64,000 nt of DNA, taken from Apiospora phragmitis (lineage: Eukaryota > Ascomycota > Sordariomycetes > Amphisphaeriales > Apiosporaceae). The position numbers and the translations under genes are program-made. The notes beneath the pieces were generated by a model. That model searched no databases and had not been told where the DNA came from. It worked only from the letters and a program-made list of their open reading frames with translations. Location: contig JAQQWL010000013.1 in assembly GCA_038363925.1 (NCBI GenBank), positions 868,001-932,000 on the forward strand, written 5' to 3'. Below, piece by piece: positions 12,669 to 24,500 of this stretch (positions are counted from its first letter, which is position 1; each line of letters begins with the position of its first letter).

Positions 12669-15439
12669 TAATAATAATCGCGGAAAACGACTTTATATAT
12701 ATAAGCTCGTTTTATACGTTTTAATTCCTTAATAAACAAAATATTATAATAAACCGGTCGTATTATTTTTTTAACTATAAATTTATATATATATATATAT
12801 ATAATCGTTAAACCTTTAAATTTTAACCTTTAATTTTATATATTAAGGTATAACGTTTAATAAAACCCTTATAAAAAACTTATAAGATAACTTATATTAT
12901 AACTTAATTAATAGTTTATAATATACTCGGCGTAATAACATAATCGTTTAAAAACGCCCTATAAAAAGGATTATTTAATATTTTAATAAAAGATTTAAAA
13001 ATAACTTAAATTAAAAAGCTATAAATTCGAAATTTCGTGGCTTTAAATTATATATAATCTTATTTATAATAATAAAACTTATTATATTTTTCATTAACCG
13101 TTAAAATTAATATTATATTAATAATTAACGCTTAATATAAAATATCTCGATAATACTTTAATAATAAATTAAATTAAATAGTATAAAGAATCTTAAGTTT
13201 TTACGTATTATTTTTCGGCGGGTTTTTTTTATTATTAAATAAAGTATTTTTAATTTTATTTAACTCGTTTTTTTCGAGGATTTTATTAATTTCGTATTCG
13301 GATATGTCTATTTCGATTTTTAATTATATATTTATCGAGATATTTTTCGCCGTTAATTTAAATAATAAAATATAAAATATAAAGTGTATCCGTATTATTT
13401 TAAATAGCGATAATTAGTAATTAGTTTTTAAAATAATTTCTACGATTTTAAATAGTTTAATCTTTTTAAAGTTTAATTTTTCGCTAAGTTATTTTATTTT
13501 AATGTTTCATCGTAAAAAGTATACTTTCCTTCTCTCTTTTAAAATTAATCCTTTAGCTTAGTTTAGTCGACGTGTTTCTTTATTCGTTATTAAAGGAAAA
13601 TAAGGGTTTATTATAAGGTAGTTTAAAGTTCTTTTAGTTTTTCGATTTATATAGTCGCGATTAATATTAATTCTCTTTTTAAAGGGTTTTTAATAATTTC
13701 CGGGTTATACTCGTAGTTCGTTCGTAATAGTAATATATATATAGCTTCTTTATTCGTGTTATTATAAGCGATTTATATTATAAATAATAACTATATTTAA
13801 TTACTTTATTCGTAATTAATATAATAGTGTAGGTATTATTTTAAGGTTTAATTTATTCGTTTAGTTTATTTATTTATTTAAAGGTAGTAAGCTATAAATA
13901 GTTTATACTTAACGCCGAGTTACGCTATAAACGATTTTTAAAACTTAGCGGTAAATAGCTTATATCGGTCGGAAATAATCGTTTTAAACAGCTCGTATTA
14001 ATTTTATTTATAAAAATATCTAAGCTAGGTCGTTAATATTATTAAACTCTTTATAAAGTAAGAAGTATATATATTTTATAAATTTATTCGTAATTATTAA
14101 GATACTATTATAATTAATTTTAATTAAAGGTTCTTTTAATAAAAATAATTTAATTATAAAGTAAAGTACGATTTTCTTTACGTTTTATCCGGCGGTAAAA
14201 TTAGTTATAATTCTCTATACGGTCGGTATTTAATGGCTTTAACTTTATTATAAAGGTTATATTCGACGATTATCTTAATTACGATTAATTTAAGGTTTTC
14301 GTAATCGAATTATTTAATAATTCGTTTTTAAGTTTTAAACACTTCTTAGTATCCGTGCGCGGGGTATTCGTAAAATTCCTTAATAAGTTTTTTTATAATA
14401 TAGTTTTAGAATATAAATCTTATTTCGGTAATAAGTGATCTCGTTCCTAGTATTAAAGTAATAATTTATCTGGTCGACGAAGTTTAATATCTTCGGGGTA
14501 TATTATTTAAATTCTTTAATCTATTTATTATCGTACTAGACTTAATTAATAACGTCTAGCTACCGTAACGGCACGAGGCTACCGTTTTAGTCGTGTATTA
14601 AAATAGTCCGCGTTTCGAGTAGGATTTTTTATTAATAATTTAATTATCGGTTTAACGTATCGGCGCGACCGTTTTTATTACCCTTATAATAAATAATAAT
14701 AAGGTTAAATCTAGACAAGAATTTAAACTATTATATTTAATAATATTAAAGTTAATAAGTTTATTATAATAATTATACGCCGTGGTAATTTTTAATATTA
14801 TATTATTATAATAATATAATCGTTTAATATTAATCTAAATCCGGCTAGTTTACCGTTATTATCCGCCTTATATCTCGTAGCGTTATTTATATATATAAGT
14901 ATTAATTCTAATAATAAACTTTATATATAAAAAGAAATTATTAAAAGTATTAAGCCGGCTAAATTTATTTTTAACGTTTTTTTAATCCTAAATAATATAT
15001 TATAATTTTCGTAATTTTAAATAATTTAACCGAACTATAATACGTTAGAATTCGGCGGTGTAAGAGGCGGTTAATCTTTTTTATTTAAATTTTTTTAGTT
15101 CTCGTTCCGCTTATCGCTTCTCGTCGAGGTTTTAAAATAGTAATTTAAAAGTTTATTCGAAGCTATCGTAACTTTCGAAAATTCGCTATACGTTCGTACG
15201 GTATAGCTTAACTTATTAATCGTTTTTTATTAACTCGTTTAAGTAAGGCTTAAACTAGGCGAATCCCTTGTTTTTTTAAAACGAGGTAGCGTGAATAACT
15301 CGTTAAGTAGCGTTTTAAAATATTTTTTCGTAAAACTATTAATAGGCTTTAATTTAAATAAAGAATCCGCGAAGGTTTCTACTTATCCCGTTAAAAGGTG
15401 CTAATCTTTATTCCCCCTTTAAGAGTAACAGGGGTTTTA

Positions 15440-15790
15440 ATAATATTGGCAGCGGTACGGAGGAGGCGTACTTCCTCGCGTAGCTCATCGATATTAGGTG
15501 TCTAACCGGAGGCCTCTTTAGCCCGGAGCTCGTTACGTTCCTTCTCGAGCTTTGCGTAGTGGTACTAATAGTTGGCGTTCTCCTGCTCGAGTGCCTTGAT
15601 TCGTTTAACTAGCGCCTGTCGATTATCGTTGTCGTTATCGTCGCTGTCGACCTTCATGGCAGGGTCCCGCTGGGCGATGCCGTGGGTGGCGATAGGAGGT
15701 TTTCCTTATCGGACGGTGTTATTAGGGCTAGGTGTAGATATGGTTCCTGTAGGGCTATTACTTAGGGGTCTAAGTAATAACTCGTAAAAA
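15440..15790 (-). pseudogene. Gag N-terminal fragment of CV-G, lightly RIP-mutated
   Basis: Much less mutated than its surroundings: TG and CA dinucleotides are common. Read on the minus strand it gives an acidic stretch MKVDSDDNDNDN followed by a Lys/Glu-rich coiled coil (ALVKRIKALEQENANY, then KLEKERNELRAKEA), interrupted only by stops in place of Gln. The same acidic-plus-coiled-coil layout opens gag in the other chromoviruses here, near 20260, 21620, 29100, 38540, 50400 and 61690. It is probably the nucleocapsid-forming protein, but no Gag activity can remain because of the stops. Confidence 0.75.
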
Positions 15791-16031
15791 TAAAAATGAT
15801 TAAAATATAACGAACGTTATTTAAGTTTTAAAAGAAATTTAATCCCTCCTTTATTAATATCTTTTAGATTTCGAGGATATCGAGGATTTCGCGAGATCCT
15901 ATTAAGTCGGTTTTTTAGATCTCGTCGAGATCTCGAGAACTGCTGTCTCGTAGTTATTTTATTTTTACGTAACCTATAATAATTATCTTATTTTAGCTAT
16001 TCTTTTTATATTAATTATCTTAGTTTATTTA

Positions 16032-17933
16032 ACATAATTTATAAGCGAGCTACGTATATAAGCGAGCTGCGTATTTTATTATTATTAAGCTTTATAAGTT
16101 ATAAATTAATTTAATTATAACGTTTATAATTAATTAAATATATTAATAATAATTATTTTTAAAGGTCTTTATATTATTTTAACAAGTATGCGTATTATGC
16201 CCGGGCTTTTCGTAGATTTTATAGCGTTATAAACGTGTTTTAAACGTTTTCGTATAATTACTCTTTTAACGTAATTCGTTTTATAATTATTTATTAACGT
16301 CTTTTTAAAACTATAAGTCTTTTTTAACTTATATATAAAGTGATCCTTTATCTTATAGCCGTTTGTTTTTATACGGCGGCGCCAGCTAAGTATTTTATTT
16401 ATTTTTCGAAGTATCGCGTTTTTATTTTATAAAAGAGTAATTTAGTATATAACCTACGTTATAACTTTTACGATCTAGTGAAGGCTAATTAAAACAGATA
16501 TCGAAAAGCTATTTTAATATTATACGATACGGTTTTAAACGTATTCGATTTAAGACTAAGTTTTAATTAAGTTATTTAAAGTTTTTAATTTTTAAAGGAT
16601 AAATAGGCCGAAAAACGTCCTCAGAGATATTAAAATACGTAGCTTTATATTTAATTATGAAATAATATATTTTAAATTATATAGGACGAGTCTTATTTTT
16701 TAAAAGCTTTCTTATATATTTAAAACGGTAAAAATTGCTTAGAACGCTTTTAAAAACGCTAGTAAGAAGTCCTCTTTAAAGATATAAGTAATATGCGCCT
16801 GTATAAAACCTTTTATTTCATTCTCGTACACCTTTTTAAATATATAAAAATAGCCGATATTAAGAGGTTAAAGCTTATATAACGAATAAAAAGGTATATA
16901 AAGTATAATAATTAAGTTCTTTTTATAATAAAGCTTAAAAGTTATTAAGTAGTAACTTTTATAGCCGTTTAAGATTAAAAAGTGATAACGACCCTTTATA
17001 TAAGACTTAATATATTAATTAAAATATCGAATTTAGTCTTCGCTTTTTTTATTCGTGGTTCAGTTATTTTTAATAATTACGATTACCTAGTCTTTTAATA
17101 ATAGGCTATTTTTATATTAAAAAAAGAGGTACGTTTTCCCGGTAAAGATAATATATAGAGGGATGGCGTAACCGTTTAATTCGACGCCCTGGATAATTAT
17201 AACTTATTCCCGGTTCCTTTATTATATTACCCTAGGCTTTTCGTATCGATTAGAAGTGGTTACGATTATTTCGAACGAGATTTAACTTATAAAAAACCCG
17301 GTCTCGTTGAAATTATATATATCCTCTTTTTATATTTTATATTTATTAATTATATTTCGTATAAAAATAAATTATATATATCCTCTTTTTATATTTTATA
17401 TTTATTAATTATATTTCGTATAAAAATAAATTATATATAATACGCGTTAATACTTTTACAAAATACTCTTTAATAATCGATTATTCGATTAAAACGCGTC
17501 TAGAGGTCTAGTTATTATTATATAAAGTTAAAGGCTTAGTTAACGTTAACGCGTCTCGCGTTGCGTAACTTAAATAATTAATTCGCTTTATCTTTTATAT
17601 TATTTAATTAAGAAAAAACGACCGCGTACTTAAATTACTAATATATGGAATAATTAATTCTTTTTTAAAATTAAAAAGCTTTTAAGAATTTATAAACATT
17701 TCGGATCGTAATCGAATTCCGCGTCGTCGGCTACGTAACGTCGATTTTAAAACATAATATATCGCTATAACTTTTCGTATATTTAATCTCGGGTTATTTT
17801 AAAACGATTAAAACGTTAAATTAAACTTTATTTTTATTTTTTAATTCTATATTTATTAAAAAAGAAAAGTTAATATAAAGTTAATTAAAAATATATAGCT
17901 CGCTTATATACGCAGCTCGCTTATTAAGTACGT
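16032..17933 (-). mobile_element. Fot1/Pogo-type DNA transposon, 1902 bp, TIR subfamily 3 (Fot-E)
   Basis: TA-flanked ends carry two AAGCGAGC motifs 17 bp apart at each terminus, a different TIR from Fot-A. The transposase lies on the minus strand with the first motif reading NFNETG near 17297-17317. It sits inside the CV-G LTR. It contains a perfect 59-bp tandem duplication at 17312-17429 that breaks the frame. Inactive. Confidence 0.86.
17312..17429. repeat. Perfect 59-bp tandem duplication
   Basis: Units 17312-17370 and 17371-17429 are identical, and the first bases of a third unit follow. 59 is not a multiple of three. Both copies already carry the RIP-altered sequence, so the duplication came after RIP. 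Confidence 0.95.
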
Positions 17934-18432
17934 TATTTTTATTTATTTTTAATTAATTAATTTTAACGTATTAATATCGTAATATTAGTTATCGTGATTT
18001 TTATAGCGGTATAATAGGGCTTATTATTATTAATAGGGCGTAAGCGCTAACTAGAGTTTTACGGGGTTCCTTAAGCGTCTCGAGTTATCGTTAATCCGTG
18101 TCGAGAGGTATAGGCCCTAGCCGCATAGTCGGGCTAGGTTATAATATCGTAGTAGCTTTTTAATTAATTCGATTCGGACTTTTTTACCTCGTTTAAATTA
18201 TTAAAATAATACGATCTTTTTTTAATTAAATCGGTATTATAATTATATAAATTAAAAAAAGAGTAGTTAATATAATAATATAATAAACTTAATAATAAAC
18301 TATGTTAAACGTATTTTAAGTATTAAAATTAATCAAAATATTAAAGGGTTTAAATAACTTATTATATATATTAAGTTATTAAAGTTAATTAAGTATATTT
18401 AATTTATAAAATTATTTAAATAATAATAAATA

Positions 18433-19077
18433 ACGTAATTTATAAGCGAAATAACTATATAAACGAATTAACTACTTTTTAAAGCTTCGTATAATAAAGT
18501 ATAAATTAATTCCGTTATAACGTATTTAATATATTAAAATTAATCGAAATATTTATTATTAAATATATTTATATCGTTTTAATAAGTACGTGTATTATAC
18601 CCGGGCTCCCCGTAGATTTTATAGCGCCGCTAGCGCGTCTTAAGCTTTCTTATACGATTATTACTCCGGCGCGATTTATTTTATAATTATTTATTAATAT
18701 CCTTTTAAAACTATACGTTTTTTTAATTTATATACGAAATAATCCTTTATCTTATAGCCGTTTCTTTTTCGCACGGCGGCGCCGGCTAAGTATCTTATTT
18801 ACCTCTCGTAATTATTACAGTGCGTTTAGACTAACTACTATACTATAAAGTAAAAGCTTCTAAAATAACTAGACTGTTATTTTTATTTAATTCTACGCCT
18901 TAAGTGCTACCCCGAGAGGGACTAACCCGTCGATCGTAATAGTAATATAATTACCTTACCTTTTAATAAAGCGAGCTAGTATATTATTTACGTTATACTT
19001 TTCGCGATTTAATTAAGTTTAATAAAAATTAATATTAGAAAGCTATATTAATATCGCGCGATTTAATTCTTAATATA
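18433..19077 (-). mobile_element. Fot1/Pogo-type DNA transposon, TIR subfamily 4, truncated by CV-A (Fot-F)
   Basis: The left TIR begins ACGTAATTTATAAGCG after TA at 18431-18432, again with two motifs 17 bp apart. The body follows the Fot-A left half, including the GGCGGCGCC patch at 18775. A solo LTR sits inside (18813-18941). Similarity to Fot-A stops at about 19077, where CV-A begins. The other half should lie beyond CV-A, outside the window. The preceding stretch 18147-18432 is unassigned AT-rich DNA. Confidence 0.75.
18813..18941 (+). repeat. Solo LTR of the TRIM-like family, 129 bp, TSD GTAAT
   Basis: Flanked exactly by GTAAT at 18808-18812 and 18942-18946, which fixes both ends. The LTR starts TATTACAG (RIP-altered TGTTACAG) and ends CGTAATA. 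It matches, in inverted orientation, the two terminal repeats of the element at 25184-25679, so the family has at least two insertions here. The Fot-F sequence resumes on both sides. Confidence 0.88.
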
Positions 19078-19410
19078 TATTACGATTTAACTTAAAGATA
19101 CGGCCAGGACCCACACCCTCGGCACGGATCGACAATAACCCAAGGTGCCTACGAGACCTTACGAAAAAATCCGGTCAGCGCTTACGCCCTATTAATAATA
19201 ACTAGCTCTATTATACCGTTATAAAACCCCGATAATTAACACCACGATAATAATATATTAAGATCAGCTAGCTATAAATAAATAAGAATAAATAAATAAA
19301 AGTAAATAAAAAAAACGATTAAGAATTATATAATAATAAAAGATATTACTTAATAAAACTTATTAAATAATAGCGAATATAATTAAACGTAATTATTAAA
19401 TATATAATAA
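19078..19410 (+). repeat. CV-A 5' LTR, first part
   Basis: Begins TATTACGATTTAAC at the point where the Fot-F similarity stops. 19095-19200 is relatively GC-rich and lightly mutated. It is cut by CV-B, and the last five bases AATAA are repeated at 59884-59888. Confidence 0.72.
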
Positions 19411-20105
19411 TATTACCACTTGACTTAATTATACGGCTAGACTTATACTCGGCACGATGATACTATATCTCGAGGCGTTTACGAAAATTAGTATTAAAAC
19501 TTACCTTATTAATTAATATCAATAAACTTATTTATAATAATAAATACTATACCGCTATAATATTATAATAATTAATACTACGAAGATAATATAATATAGC
19601 TATCTAGCCTTAAATAAATAAAGGTGGACGAAATTATAAAGATAGTTAAAAACAAGTCACGTAACGAATAAAGCCCGACATAGCTCGATAAAATGATACC
19701 GAGTAGCTTAGTAATACTTAATTAAATAATACCGAGTAATTTATTAATATTTAATTAAGTAATATTAAGTATAATTAATTAAAATTAAATAATAAAAGGA
19801 TTAATAAAAAAAGGATTAAATATATAATAATAAATATTTCTTATATATTTTATATAAATATATTTTATTTTAATAATTAATTTAAGTAATAATTTAACTT
19901 ATTAATAAAGTAAACCGCTTTAATAAATTTATTATATAAATACCTTTATTTAACCTTTTATTATTACGTTATAACTTAGCTATTATATAATATACCGGTA
20001 AAAGCGTTACTTTTATTACACGTTTAAATACTCTTTTATATTATTAATATAAACCCTAGTACGTCTTACTAGGTTTCTTTCGAAACCTAGATACAGTTCG
20101 TTATA
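19411..20105 (+). repeat. CV-B 5' LTR (695 bp)
   Basis: Starts TATTACCACTTGAC and ends GTTCGTTATA. It matches the CV-B 3' LTR at 58626, including a shared ATACTATATCTCGAGGCG stretch. It is longer than the 3' LTR because of extra repeats around 19680-19790. Confidence 0.82.
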
Positions 20106-20824
20106 TTTTAACCACTCTTATTCTTACGATTCACTACCTGAACCCTTAAGTAATAACACTTACAGGAACTATATCTATACCTAGCCCTAGTAACACCGTC
20201 CGATAAAAAAAGATCCCTATCGCCACCCCTAGTACCTTTTAGCGAGACCCTGCTATAGACGTCGATAGCGACGATAATAACGACGGGCCTACCCGGTAGG
20301 CGCTAGCTAAACGAATTAAGGAACTCGAGCAAGAGAGTACTAATTATTAATACTACTACGCCCGGCTTAAGAAAGAGTATAACGAGCTCCGAATTAAGGG
20401 CACTTTAAGATAAATACCTTATAATATCGATAAGCTGCGCGAAAAAGTACGCCTCTTTTATATAATTATTAATATTATTTAAACCCTTATTATACTTAAA
20501 AAGAGTATAAAGATTAATACGCTAATACTATGTAATAAAATTAATAAAAACCTCCGAGGCTTTCTTATTTAAGTTAAAGCCTATTAGCGATTTTACGAGG
20601 GGACGTTTTAAAACGTTACCTAGCGAGTCGTTTACGCTGCCTTATTTCTTAAAAGTAAGGTACTCGCTTAGTTTGAGCCTTATTTAAACGAACACGTAAA
20701 GAACGATTAATAAGTTAAGCTATATCGCATAAAGGTATAGCAAATTTTCGAAAGCTACGACGGCTTTAAATAAGCCTTTAAATCATTTTTTTAAAGCTTC
20801 GATAAAAAGCGACAAGTAGAGAGG

Positions 20825-21459
20825 TGTTATAACCCGACCTAACCATGCGGCCAAAAGACCCCACTTACCGGCACGGAATTACTATATCCTGACCAGGCTA
20901 CGATACCACAGCCACAGACTGTACCGCCAGCTATATTAATATAAAGCTAGATTTTCTTTAATAACGAGTAACGATAACACTATTACGCCCGGCGATAGGA
21001 CGAATACGCTTATAAGTAACGGCGACCGTTAATAAGTTACGTAACGCGGCGAACGCTTAAATAAAACTATTAAATAATGCGGGGCGTAATTAAAAAAGAT
21101 TATTAAGTAGCGCCGAGCACGTTTAAACGAGATTATTAAGTAATAACGAATTAATAAAAAAGAGATTAAATATATAACTACGAACGTTTTTTATATATTT
21201 TATATAAATATTCTTTATTTTAATAATTAATTTAAATATTAATCTTCATTTATTAATAAAATAAATAATTTTAATAAAATTATTATAAATACTTTTAAAT
21301 TAATATCTTTTAATTACTTTTTATTTCTTATAAATTATTACTTATTATATTAATAAAAGCGGACTTTTATTATATATTTAAATACTTTTTCGTATTATTA
21401 ATATAAACCTTAATATATTTTACTAAGTTTTTTTTAAAACTTAAATAATATTTATTATA
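20825..21459 (+). repeat. CV-C LTR1 (635 bp)
   Basis: Starts TGTTATAACCCGACC with the original TG intact and ends TTTATTATA. The first 130 bp are GC-rich and little mutated, the rest is strongly RIP-altered. Contains three units of the 33-bp LTR repeat. Confidence 0.88.
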
Positions 21460-21523
21460 TTTTAATTACTTTTATTCTTATAAATTATTATTTAAACCTT
21501 TAAATAATAGTATTATAAGAACT

Positions 21524-24500
21524 ATATTTACGCCTAGCCCTAGTAACACCGTCTAATAAAAAAAGATCCCTATCGCCACCCCTAACACCTCTTAGCGAGA
21601 CCCTATTATAGAGGTTAATAATAAGGATAATAACGACGAGCCTACCCGATAAGCGTTAGCTAAACGAATTAAAAAGCTCGAGCAAGAAAGCGCTAATTAT
21701 TAGTATTATTACGTACAATTCGAAAAAGAGTATAACGAGTTCCGGGTTAAAAATATTTTAAAATAAACTTTATAATATTAATAAATTATGTAAAAAAGTA
21801 TATGTTTTTTATATAATTATTAATATTATTTAAATTTTTTTTATATTTAAAAAGGGTATAAAAATTAATATTTTAATACTATTTAACGGGATAAGCGAGA
21901 ACTTTTAAAGCTTCTTTATTTAAGTTAAAACTTATTGATAATTATATAAAAAAACGTTTTAAGACGTTACGTAACGAATTATTTATACTGCTTTGTTTTT
22001 TAAAAATAAAGTATTCGTTTAATTTAAACTTTATTTAAATAAACTTATAAAAAATAATTAATAAATTAAACTATACCGTACAGAGGTGTAACAGATTTTT
22101 AAAAATTACAATAGCTTTAAGCAAGCCTTTAAATCACTTTTCTAAAACCTTAATAAAAAACGATAAGCGGAGAGGGAACTTAAAACCTTTAAATAAAAAG
22201 GATTAACCGCTTCTTATATAACCGAGTTCTAATATATTATAACCCGATTAAATTATACCGAAGTTATAAAATTTGTAATATATTATTAAAATTTAAAAAA
22301 AAATATTAAAAACGAATTTAGCCGGCTAAATACCCTTAATAATTTCCTTTTATATATAGAATTTATTATTAAAATTAATATTTATATATATAAATAATTT
22401 AGCGAGAAATAAAGCGGATTATTATAATAAATTAATTAAATCTAAACTAATACCGGATAACTATACTAATATAATAATATACCGCTTTAAAATATTATAA
22501 TATATAATTATTATAATAAACTTATAAATTTTAATACTATTAAATATAATAATTTAAATAAAAAGTAACGCGTTATTTATTATAATTATTAAAAATAAAA
22601 ATATTACGTTCGAAAGTATTAAGCGTTAAAAAAGAACTTTTAACGAATATTAAACGAACAACACGTTAACGTTATTAAAATAAAAAACATTTTAATAATA
22701 ATTATTAAAAATAATAACGTTATTATTAAATACGGCAGCCTATTTTAAATAGCTTATTATAATAATAGATACGCTTTATACTTAACGGATAAAGAAAGTA
22801 TTAAATAGTTTTTAAAAACTTTTAAAAATAAATATTATAATTAAAACGTCGCGATACTATAGAAAGAGTAATATTTCTTATATAATAACGATAGTAACTT
22901 TATAAATAATATTATAAATTAATTAATATAATTATTAAATTATAAATAATTAATTAATATATTAATAAAATAATTAATAAACGAGATTATAAAATATAAA
23001 GATTTAAGAATTAATAAATAATTAGTTATTCCTAATATTCTTTACCTCGACTTAAAAAATTTACGCTAAATGCTTATTACGGCTAAATTTAATTAAAAAA
23101 TTTACGGTAATTATATAATAAAAGATAATACTTAAATCCTTTTTATATATAAAGAACATTTTACGCTCTTATAAATCTTATACGTATATAATATTTATAT
23201 AAAACACCTTACGGAGAAACTTAAATACGAATAGTTTCCTTAAAAAATTAATAAACAACCTATTACGTAATTATACCTTAACTATATTATTAAAAAAATT
23301 CGAACATTAATCCCTAATAGATAACGCGTATATTTATTAATATAAAAAGATTTATAATAGTTACAATAATATTATTTAAAAGGACGAAATTAAAGGGAGT
23401 ATTTTAAAAATCGATACCTTAAATACGTTTAAAAAAAATCGCGAGCTTATAAACATTAAAAAGAAAGTATTTAACGCTTTTAGAATATATAAGTTTAAAC
23501 TTAATAAAAAAACCTTTTTAATTTATTAAAAAACTTATAAAACGTTTATAAATTATTACGAATTTAATAAACTTTCAAATTATTTAAAAAACCCGAGTTT
23601 TAAGTATTAAAGATAATATTTCTTATAAAGAAAAGTATAGATATATTTTTATTAATATATTAAGAAGCGTTTTATAAAGAACGAAGGGAACGATAGTAAC
23701 GATACGAAAATTAATCGTAAGAAAGTATTAATTATTTAAGCAGCGTTTAAAAAATAGACGCCGCCTATTATAAAAGGACGACAATAGGCGGACTAGGACA
23801 GGTCCCTATATTAAATAACGGATAATCGAGCTATTTATAAATATATTATATTAATAATAAGCGTAAAAAGAGTCTATATTAAAGCGTTACTTAATAGCGG
23901 AGCGTAAAGAAACTAAATTTTATTACGAATCGTTAATTACTTTAAATTCGAATAATAGGAGAAAAACGCCCTATATCGATTTAAGACTGTCAATAAAAGA
24001 CTTATAACTTATAACGATAAAAACGTACGAAAGGAAGTTACGAACCTTTTAATCGATATTAGAGGACGCTATAAACGAATTACGTATAATATCACGGATG
24101 TTATAAGATACGATATAATTTTAAGAATACCTTAATTACGGGTAAATAATTTTAAAATTAATTAAAAAATAGGTTAATTTTAATAAGATATATTAAAAAG
24201 AGGTTTAATTAATAAATAGCGGTTTAAAAAGCGACTTTTTAATAAATTTAAAGTTTTTAAAGTATATATTATTATTAAGGAACTTAAGTTAAACGTTATA
24301 ATAACTATATTAAAAAAGTATTAATAATTTAAAGCTTTTTTTAATAAGAAATTAAAAACAGGCTTACTAATTTATACACGGTAAGATTACGAAATACCCT
24401 TTAAAAATAAAAAGGAACGCTTATTTATACTTATATATAAACTTAACTAGGAGCATAAATAAGCTTTAAAAGAGTATATTACGGAAAATTTCGAAAAAAG

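Larger units (their letters stand above)
12671..18146 (-). mobile_element. Inverted chromovirus with large internal deletion (CV-G)
   Basis: A Ty3/Gypsy element read right to left. Its 5' LTR ends at 18146 and 15806 and is interrupted by Fot-E; gag starts near 15775. At about 14721-14739 the sequence passes from gag directly into the RNase H/integrase boundary, so protease, RT and most of RNase H (several kb) are missing. Integrase remnants follow at about 14650-13550. A degraded chromodomain with EYEINKILEKNE lies near 13290-13250. No 3' LTR is recognised; 12671-13170 is unassigned AT-rich DNA with a (TA)n tract at about 12784-12803. It could only have moved with help from other copies. Confidence 0.75.
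15806..18146 (-). repeat. CV-G 5' LTR, interrupted by Fot-E
   Basis: The outer end at 18146 reads (minus strand) TATTATAACCTAGCCC, the RIP-altered form of the TGTTATAACC start seen in other LTRs. The inner end at 15806 is TATAACGAACG, the complement of the shared CGTTCGTTACA terminus. Without Fot-E the LTR is about 437 bp, shorter than the 620-690 bp LTRs of the other chromoviruses. Its first 140 bases resemble the CV-A LTR at 19100-19240 in inverted orientation. Confidence 0.72.

Noticed and set aside
12784..12803. (TA)n tract
   Set aside because: A short simple repeat expected in DNA this AT-rich.
15572..15787. 71-codon plus-strand ORF
   Set aside because: It is the complement of the lightly mutated gag N-terminus of CV-G, whose coding frame is on the minus strand.
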